Source of the DNA: Oscillospiraceae bacterium
GTDB lineage: Bacteria; Bacillota; Clostridia; Oscillospirales; Ruminococcaceae
Reading direction: 5' to 3'
Assembly: GCA_015067375.1 (NCBI GenBank)
Contig: SVMQ01000011.1
Location: 1 to 18,827, forward strand
Length of the DNA: 18,827 nucleotides
A program made the translations under genes and the position numbers. Below are positions 14,630 to 18,827 of the stretch, in pieces. Each line of letters begins with the position of its first letter. The first letter of the stretch is position 1. The notes under the pieces were generated by a model. It saw only the letters and a list, made by a program, of their open reading frames with translations. It was not told the DNA's origin and did no database searches.

Positions 14630-15280
14630 ATGAAGAAGATTTTATCTCTCGGCGTTGCTGCTGCTGTTCTTTCTATGACAGCTATCGCTGCATCTGCTGC
14701 TATCGCTCCCGCTATCATCGATGATGTTGTAGAGGGCGAGACAATCACAGTTGAAGTTGTTGCTAACGGCATGACACTTCCCGGCACACAGTTCACAGTT
14801 GCTGCTTCTGATAACCTGACACTGGTTGAGTCCACAGCTATCGGTGGCGGTTTCTTCGCTAACAACACATTTGCATGGGCTTCCACAGAGGCTGCTGCTG
14901 ACGGTACAGTTCTTCTGACACTGGTTTACAACGTTGACGGCGCTGCTGATGATGAGGTTTCCGTAACTCTCACACCTGCTGCTGGCTTCGAGGCTGATGT
15001 AGACGCTACTGCTGCAGCAGCAGTTGTAGTTGCTGGTGAGGGCGTGATCGGCGATATCACATCTGAGGAGAGCACAGAGACTGTTGATATCACAGAGACT
15101 GTTGACATCACAGAGACTGTTGATATCACAGAGACTGTTGACATCACAGAGACTGTTGACACACCTGCTGAGTCCACAGAGTCCGCTGAGACTTCCAACC
15201 CTGGCACAGGTATCGCTCTTGCAGTTGCTCCCGCAATGCTCGCAGGCGCTGCTATCGTAGTTGCTAAGAAGAGAAAGTAA
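14630..15280 (+). CDS. Cell-wall-anchored protein with a compact cohesin-like domain
   Basis: A 216-aa surface protein. ATG 14630 is chosen because GGAGGA (14617-14622) lies properly in front; the in-frame ATG at 14615 sits on the ribosome site. Signal peptide: about 1-23 (MKKILSL, a hydrophobic core, cleavage after ASA). Residues about 34-138 have the layout of a cohesin: a first strand with GETITVEVVANG, a strand-pair TLPGTQFTVAASDNLTLVEST, a glycine-rich turn and FFANNTFAWAS, then DGTVLLTLVYNVDGAADDEVSVTLTPAAGF, ending AAAVVVAGEGVIGD. It is shorter (about 105 aa) than typical cohesins (about 135-140 aa), so the assignment is by pattern, not certain; another Ig-like surface domain is the alternative. 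Residues 149-178 are five copies of TETVD(I/T). The C-terminus has NPGTG (190-194), a hydrophobic helix and KKRK, a sortase-type signal. It lies just after a dockerin gene and shares its codon bias, which supports a cohesin role: a single-cohesin anchor like the short anchoring scaffoldins of ruminococci. Confidence 0.85.
   Translation: MKKILSLGVAAAVLSMTAIAASAAIAPAIIDDVVEGETITVEVVANGMTLPGTQFTVAASDNLTLVESTAIGGGFFANNTFAWASTEAAADGTVLLTLVYNVDGAADDEVSVTLTPAAGFEADVDATAAAAVVVAGEGVIGDITSEESTETVDITETVDITETVDITETVDITETVDTPAESTESAETSNPGTGIALAVAPAMLAGAAIVVAKKRK
15074..15163 (+). repeat. Five tandem 18-bp units coding TETVD(I/T)
   Basis: Units start at 15074, 15092, 15110, 15128 and 15146. The Asp codon alternates GAT/GAC along the row, so the original duplication unit was probably 36 bp. 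It codes the Thr/Glu-rich spacer between the folded domain and the wall anchor. Such an array can change length by slippage or recombination without shifting the frame. Confidence 0.93.
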
Positions 15281-15320
15281 TCCGGCATAGCTGAGATGAT
15301 CTTATTCTGATTAAACATTG

Positions 15321-15344
15321 ACCTCCCCTTTCGGGGAGGTTTTT
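15321..15344 (+). terminator. Strong intrinsic terminator of the surface-protein cluster
   Basis: ACCTCCCC and GGGGAGGT form an 8-bp stem with a TTTC loop, followed by TTTTGTTT. It is the only textbook terminator between the first surface gene and the ABC operon. Confidence 0.93.
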
Positions 15345-15631
15345 GTTTATAGCTGTCAAATTACAGAGAGGTAAAAAATAACACAAGTTAACTCAGTGTG
15401 GAGAGATATAAAAAAGAGATACGAATTTTGTGAAATTCGACGAAAACGTTTTCAAGTGAATATGCCTTGAATATCTTGATTATATGTGCCGACTATATCT
15501 AGATGTTTTTGTGACAGTTTAGAAAAAAACAGACTATATATTGTAAAAAAGAGAAAATTGCTAAATAAGTGAGAACGAAAATAAGCAGCACTGATTATTT
15601 ATCTATATTGCATAAAAAAATTCAAATCTTA
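15345..15631. other. AT-rich control region before the ABC operon
   Basis: No convincing gene on either strand. It contains an inverted repeat GAATTT-TGTG-AAATTC (about 15423-15438), the operator-like palindrome listed separately, and a possible weak promoter GTGACA (15511-15516) with TATATA 18 bases on. Otherwise A/T runs. Confidence 0.45.
15441..15454. promoter_or_regulatory. LacI/CcpA-type operator (cre-like)
   Basis: CGAAAACGTTTTCA contains the perfect 12-base palindrome GAAAACGTTTTC with the central CG typical of LacI-family operators. It fits 13 of 14 positions of the Bacillus cre consensus TGWAANCGNTNWCA as I know it. It lies about 180 bases before the consensus promoter of the ABC operon, so action at a distance, looping, or control of the possible promoter near 15511 would be needed. 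Confidence 0.55.
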
Positions 15632-15660
15632 TTGACATCCGCGTATAAATTTGATATAAT
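15632..15660 (+). promoter_or_regulatory. Perfect-consensus promoter of the ABC operon
   Basis: TTGACA (15632-15637) and TATAAT (15655-15660) with a 17-base spacer. Transcription would start near 15667, giving a leader of about 70 bases. Confidence 0.92.
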
Positions 15661-15681
15661 TAAAACGATATATATGATAGC

Positions 15682-15718
15682 GGTGTTATGGCTTGGTGAA
15701 AGATAACGCCTGATTTTT
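15682..15718 (+). terminator. Leader hairpin with T-run (possible attenuator)
   Basis: GGTGTTAT (15682-15689) pairs with ATAACGCC (15703-15710), one G-T pair, loop of 13. TGATTTTTG follows, so the element has the shape of a small intrinsic terminator inside the leader. ATGGCTTGGTGA (15688-15699) could encode only Met-Ala-Trp and has no clear ribosome site. Confidence 0.4.
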
Positions 15719-15737
15719 GCGGACGAAAGGGCTAAAC

Positions 15738-16463
15738 ATGGATCACATAATTGAAGCAAAAAGCGTCTGCATGGACTTTAAGATCGGTGACGGTAGCGTT
15801 GTTCATGCGCTGAAAGGTATTGATCTCCAGATCAGGCCGAATAAGCTGTCTGTGCTCAGAGGTCGTTCTGGCTCAGGCAAAACGACACTCATAAATATCC
15901 TCGGTGCGCTCGACAGACCCACTTCAGGTGAGGTCATCTTTATGGAGGAAGGCAACGACATTACAAAGCTCTCCGATCCTGAGAGGGATCGGCTGCGCCG
16001 CTTTGATATGGCGTTCGTGTTCCAGTCGGTCGCACTGATATCAACGATGACGGCTTTCGAAAACGTGGAATTCGCGCTGAGGCTGACAAAACTGCCTTAT
16101 CGGGAGCGTGTTGAACGCGCTAAGCAAGCCCTCATTCAGGTCGGTCTGGAAAAACGTATGCATCATCGCCCGGGTGAAATGTCGGGTGGTGAGCAGCAGC
16201 GTGTAGCCATTGCGAGAGCAATTTCCACATCGCCCAAGATCATTTTCGCGGATGAGCCTACTGCCGAGCTCGACTCGCCAACAGGTTTTGCCGTAATGAA
16301 TCTTTTCAAAGAGTTGGTTAGGAATAACGATCTAACGATCGTTATGACGACCCACGACACTTCAATGATGGAGATCGCTGATATCGTTTACACACTAGAG
16401 GACGGCGTTATCAGTGATATTACCGAGAACGCTTCTGCAGACGGGGAGGGATCGGATGCCTAA
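15738..16463 (+). CDS. ABC transporter ATPase, LolD/MacB type
   Basis: A 241-aa nucleotide-binding subunit with Walker A GRSGSGKTT, Q-loop VFQSVALISTMTAFENVEF, signature MSGGEQQRVAIARAIS, Walker B IIFADEP and the switch His in MTTHD. The sequence around LGALDRPTSGEV and the D-loop DEPTAELDS place it with the LolD/MacB/FtsE branch, which usually works with FtsX-like or MacB-type permeases in export, lipoprotein handling or mechanotransmission, not with sugar import. ATG 15738 is chosen for the AAAGGG site 7 bases before it; upstream TTG 15717 is unsupported. The Q-loop neighbourhood and the A in DEPTAELD (usually DEPTGNLD) are slightly unusual but not disabling. It overlaps the next ATPase by 8 bases, so the two are made together, probably as a heterodimer. 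Confidence 0.93.
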   Translation: MDHIIEAKSVCMDFKIGDGSVVHALKGIDLQIRPNKLSVLRGRSGSGKTTLINILGALDRPTSGEVIFMEEGNDITKLSDPERDRLRRFDMAFVFQSVALISTMTAFENVEFALRLTKLPYRERVERAKQALIQVGLEKRMHHRPGEMSGGEQQRVAIARAISTSPKIIFADEPTAELDSPTGFAVMNLFKELVRNNDLTIVMTTHDTSMMEIADIVYTLEDGVISDITENASADGEGSDA

Positions 16464-17367
16464 AAAGGTCATGTTGGCTCCGCCCGAAAACGTCATGGTA
16501 CAGGCGGATAATCTGGTGAAGATCTACAAGTCCAAGGATGTCGAGGTAATGGCGCTTCAGGGACTGGATCTTACAGTAGAACGCGGCGAGCTGATGGGTA
16601 TCGTAGGCGCGAGCGGCAGCGGTAAATCAACGCTGCTGAATATGCTGGGCGGCCTCGACAGACCATCCGCGGGCAGCCTTTTCGTTGACGGAAAGGATAT
16701 GCTAAAGTTCACTGAAGAGGATTTCATCGAATACAAAAGGAATACAGTCGGGTTTGTGTGGCAGAATAATGCGCGCAACCTGATTCCGTATTTATCGGCA
16801 CAGCAGAATGTTGAGATGCCGTTGCTGCTTTCGGGCTTTTCGGGCAGAAAGCAGAGGGCGTCGGAGCTTCTCGATATGGTGGGATTATCTCACCGTAAGA
16901 ACAGCCGTCTTGACCAGATGTCAGGCGGTGAGCAGCAGAGAGTTGCGATCGCCATAGCGCTGTCAAATAACCCGAAGCTGCTTCTCGCAGACGAGCCGAC
17001 AGGCTCGGTGGACACCGCGACGGCAAAGCTTATTCTGGATGTGTTCCGCGATCTTAACAAGGTCATGGGCGTTACGATCATTATCGTGACGCACGATACA
17101 AAGCTTTCGGCACAGATCGACAGAGTCGTTGCCATCAGAGATGGTAAGACATCTACGGAGCTTGTGCGTAAGGCTTCGGTGATCAAATCCTTCGGTCAGC
17201 TGACCGAGGAGGCGGCTGAGGCGGGTCACGAGGAGCTTTCAGTCCTCGACCGTGCAGGCAGACTACAGATCCCGAAGGAATATCTTGAGGAACTCGGCAT
17301 CAAGGGCGGCGATAAGGTGCGCGTGGAGCTGGAGGACGGAAGGATATGTATTTACCCTCGGTTGTGA
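16456..17367 (+). CDS. ABC transporter ATPase (MacB-like) with C-terminal AbrB-like domain
   Basis: A 303-aa protein. Residues about 15-235 are a LolD/MacB-type ATPase: Walker A GASGSGKST, Q-loop FVWQNNARNLIPYLSAQQNVE, signature MSGGEQQRVAIAIALS, Walker B LLLADEPTGSVD, and IVTHD with the switch His. Residues 263-303 are an added domain, VLDRAGRLQIPKEYLEELGI followed by KGGDKVRVELEDGRICIYPR. This is the classic swapped-hairpin AbrB/MazE pattern (GR-x-x-IP-x-x-x-x-x-x-LGI-x-x-GD-x-V). Such domains normally dimerise and bind DNA, or in a few proteins serve purely for assembly. The fusion could tie transporter state to gene control, or simply dimerise the ATPase. The start ATG 16456 follows GGGGAGGG and lies inside the end of the preceding gene. 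The next gene begins 84 bases further on. Confidence 0.93.
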   Translation: MPKKVMLAPPENVMVQADNLVKIYKSKDVEVMALQGLDLTVERGELMGIVGASGSGKSTLLNMLGGLDRPSAGSLFVDGKDMLKFTEEDFIEYKRNTVGFVWQNNARNLIPYLSAQQNVEMPLLLSGFSGRKQRASELLDMVGLSHRKNSRLDQMSGGEQQRVAIAIALSNNPKLLLADEPTGSVDTATAKLILDVFRDLNKVMGVTIIIVTHDTKLSAQIDRVVAIRDGKTSTELVRKASVIKSFGQLTEEAAEAGHEELSVLDRAGRLQIPKEYLEELGIKGGDKVRVELEDGRICIYPRL

Positions 17368-17451
17368 GGAATATGATTGTATCTTGATCGGGAGGAGAAG
17401 CCCGATTAGCGATATGCTGCAAAACAGTACTGATGAAAGGTGGATAATACC
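17368..17451 (+). other. Short gap with hairpin that encloses a ribosome-site-like sequence
   Basis: ATCGGG (17387-17392) and CCCGAT (17401-17406) form a stem whose loop is AGGAGAAG. A 19-codon frame (17414-17473) starts 17 bases after this site and overlaps the GTG start of the next gene. The spacing is poor, so a leader peptide is only a remote possibility. No promoter is seen, and the next gene is probably in the same operon. Confidence 0.35.
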
Positions 17452-18827
17452 GTGGCAAAAAAGCAAGGTATGAAGCTGAAAAGATTAACATCGTTGTTCA
17501 TGGCGACAATGGTGCTTACTACGACTGTTCAGGTTCAGATGACGTTTGGTGCCGCCGCTGAGGACAGTGCGGGTACCGATGGGTCATCAGTTAGTGCCGA
17601 AAATGTCGGCATGACAAGTAGAGAGGGCGCGTATAAAGCCTACATAGAAAAGCATTCAGGTGCGTCCTACCCGATGGAGGAAGTAACCGTTGATGTAACG
17701 AACTTCACTACAGAGGGCGTTGAGGTCTCGCTCGAAGACTTTCAGGGCGAAGAGGACTGCGTGGCTTGGGTAGACAGCGAAGGTACCATCGAATGGAAGT
17801 TCAATGTCGCAACAGCAGGACTTTACAACCTCGAGATGTTCTACTATCCTGTAGCAGGTCAGAATACAACAGTAGAAGTTGGTCTGAAGATCGACGGTGA
17901 GAATCCTTTTGACGAGGTGAAGCTGGTCGAGCTTGACCGTTACTGGAAAAGTGAAGGCGGCATCGTTCCCGATGAGCGCGGAAACCAGAAAAGACCTCCT
18001 CAGGTCGAGTATGATTGTTGGGTAAGATATCCCATCAAGGACAAGGATGGTCTGATCAACACACCGTATTTCTTCTACCTTGATGCAGGTCAGCATACTA
18101 TCTCGCTGGACGCTGTAAAGACAAACATCTACATAAAGGGTATGAGATTCTTTAACAGCGCGGAGCTTCCGTCTTATGCAGACATCGCTCCGACACAGGA
18201 GCAGATCGATAATACTCCTGCACTGGCTGAGAACAAGCCTATACTTATCAGTGCTGAAACACCTGAGTATACTACGGCATCTACTCTCTATCCCACTTAT
18301 GATAGAACAGATTACAATGTAGAGAGCCTTGATCTGCAGAATCATCCCACCAAGAAGCGTTACAACACGATCGGTACAGATACTTGGGATCAGGCAACTC
18401 AGGCGATCTGCTACGATTTTGATGTTCCAAATGATGGTTATTATACCATCCAGCTCAAAGCACGCCAGAGCACGATGCGCGGTTTCTTCTCCAACAGACG
18501 CGTGTACATTGACGGCGTAGTTCCCTGCAAGGAGCTTGATGATGTAAAGATCCAGTATGATCCCGACTGGCAGACAGTTGAGTTCAGCGACGCTAACGGC
18601 CAGCCTATCTATCTTCATCTTACAGCAGGTAAGCACAGGATAATGCTTGAAGCTATCCCCGGTGATATCGGTGAGGTAATGCAGCGTCTTGATGATCTTA
18701 TCTTTGATCTTAACTACTATTACAGACGTATACTTATGATCACGGGCCCTAGCCCTGACGAGTATAACGACTACTTCCTCGATGAGCAGATCCCCGAGCT
18801 GCTGGATGTTTTCCAGAACGCTATCGA
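17452..18827 (+). CDS. Large exported protein with two galactose-binding-like domains, probably the start of a solute-binding protein (partial)
   Basis: Open to the window end, with 458 codons visible. GTG 17452 is chosen because AAGGTGG (17437-17443) lies 8 bases before it; ATG 17470 is a weaker in-frame alternative. Residues 1-36 are a signal peptide (basic start with KK/KLKR, a hydrophobic core, cleavage near FGAAA). There is no lipobox Cys, so it is not a lipoprotein. Two beta-sandwich domains follow, about 68-240 (DFQGEEDCVAWVDSEGTIEWKFNVATAGLYNLEMFYYP...HTISLDAVKTNIYIKGMRFF) and 264-425 (ETPEYTTASTLYPTYDR...CYDFDVPNDGYYTIQLKARQ...YLHLTAGKHRIMLEAIPG). Both have the AG-x-Y-x-L and AG-x-H-x-I marks of CBM6/35-like folds. 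The last residues (RRILMITGPSPDEYNDYFLDEQIPELLDVFQ) resemble the link to the solute-binding part of very large extracellular solute-binding proteins of Firmicutes, as I remember them. That half is outside the window. Confidence 0.85.
   Translation, partial: MAKKQGMKLKRLTSLFMATMVLTTTVQVQMTFGAAAEDSAGTDGSSVSAENVGMTSREGAYKAYIEKHSGASYPMEEVTVDVTNFTTEGVEVSLEDFQGEEDCVAWVDSEGTIEWKFNVATAGLYNLEMFYYPVAGQNTTVEVGLKIDGENPFDEVKLVELDRYWKSEGGIVPDERGNQKRPPQVEYDCWVRYPIKDKDGLINTPYFFYLDAGQHTISLDAVKTNIYIKGMRFFNSAELPSYADIAPTQEQIDNTPALAENKPILISAETPEYTTASTLYPTYDRTDYNVESLDLQNHPTKKRYNTIGTDTWDQATQAICYDFDVPNDGYYTIQLKARQSTMRGFFSNRRVYIDGVVPCKELDDVKIQYDPDWQTVEFSDANGQPIYLHLTAGKHRIMLEAIPGDIGEVMQRLDDLIFDLNYYYRRILMITGPSPDEYNDYFLDEQIPELLDVFQNAI

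Noticed and set aside
17414..17473. 19-codon leader peptide before the exported protein
   Set aside because: The nearest GGAGG is 17 bases away and partly in a hairpin loop; it overlaps the better supported GTG start.
17656..18636. Antisense frame of 326 codons opposite the exported protein
   Set aside because: The sense frame is continuous from a signal peptide through two domains; the antisense frame has no start signals.

Overview
The window looks like chromosomal DNA of a gut or rumen Ruminococcus-type Firmicute (Oscillospiraceae). The support is indirect but consistent: a dockerin at the end of a large exported protein, surface proteins with SPDTG/NPGTG sorting-like tails ending in KKRK, a GH130 enzyme very close to the mannosylglucose phosphorylases known from Ruminococcus albus and Bacteroides fragilis, strong AGGAGG-type ribosome sites and TTGACA-17-TATAAT promoters. 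Species cannot be fixed from sequence alone.

Left part (1-7504, all minus strand). Seven tightly packed genes read leftwards from one good promoter at 7545-7573: GH130 phosphorylase, Nudix hydrolase (ATGA overlap), a short SecA of SecA2 type with a TTG start, mnmE, an unrecognised 328-aa protein, a TrkA-like K+ channel regulator, and a second TrkA-like reading frame. That last frame changes in mid-protein, near position 280, into part of an ABC-exporter membrane domain. This is most likely an assembly or recombination joint, although it is in frame.

Middle (7505-10333). Divergent promoters almost touch at 7568-7581. To the right lie a small three-helix membrane protein coupled to a HAD phosphatase, a terminator, and a cytidylate-kinase-like gene with its own promoter and terminator. 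Then comes a tandem array of six 118-119 bp units, each with several hairpins, which abuts the 3' side of a minus-strand tRNA-Arg(CCT). The last hairpin of the array is a perfect bidirectional terminator.

Right-middle (10334-15344). Three surface-protein genes lie in a row: a Pro/Thr-linker protein with an SPDTG anchor, an 886-aa exported helical protein with a C-terminal dockerin, and a 216-aa protein combining a compact cohesin-like domain with an NPGTG anchor. They share an extremely biased codon set, have structured leader and intercistronic regions, and end in one strong terminator. The attractive reading is a minimal cohesin-dockerin surface module: the small anchored protein could hold the dockerin protein at the cell wall.

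Right end (15345-18827). A 370-bp AT-rich control region carries a LacI/CcpA-type palindrome, a perfect consensus promoter and a leader hairpin. It drives two overlapping LolD/MacB-type ABC ATPases; the second has an AbrB-like DNA-binding-type domain fused to its C-terminus. They are followed by a large exported protein with two beta-sandwich (galactose-binding-like) domains that runs off the window. No permease is visible, so the transporter is incomplete here.
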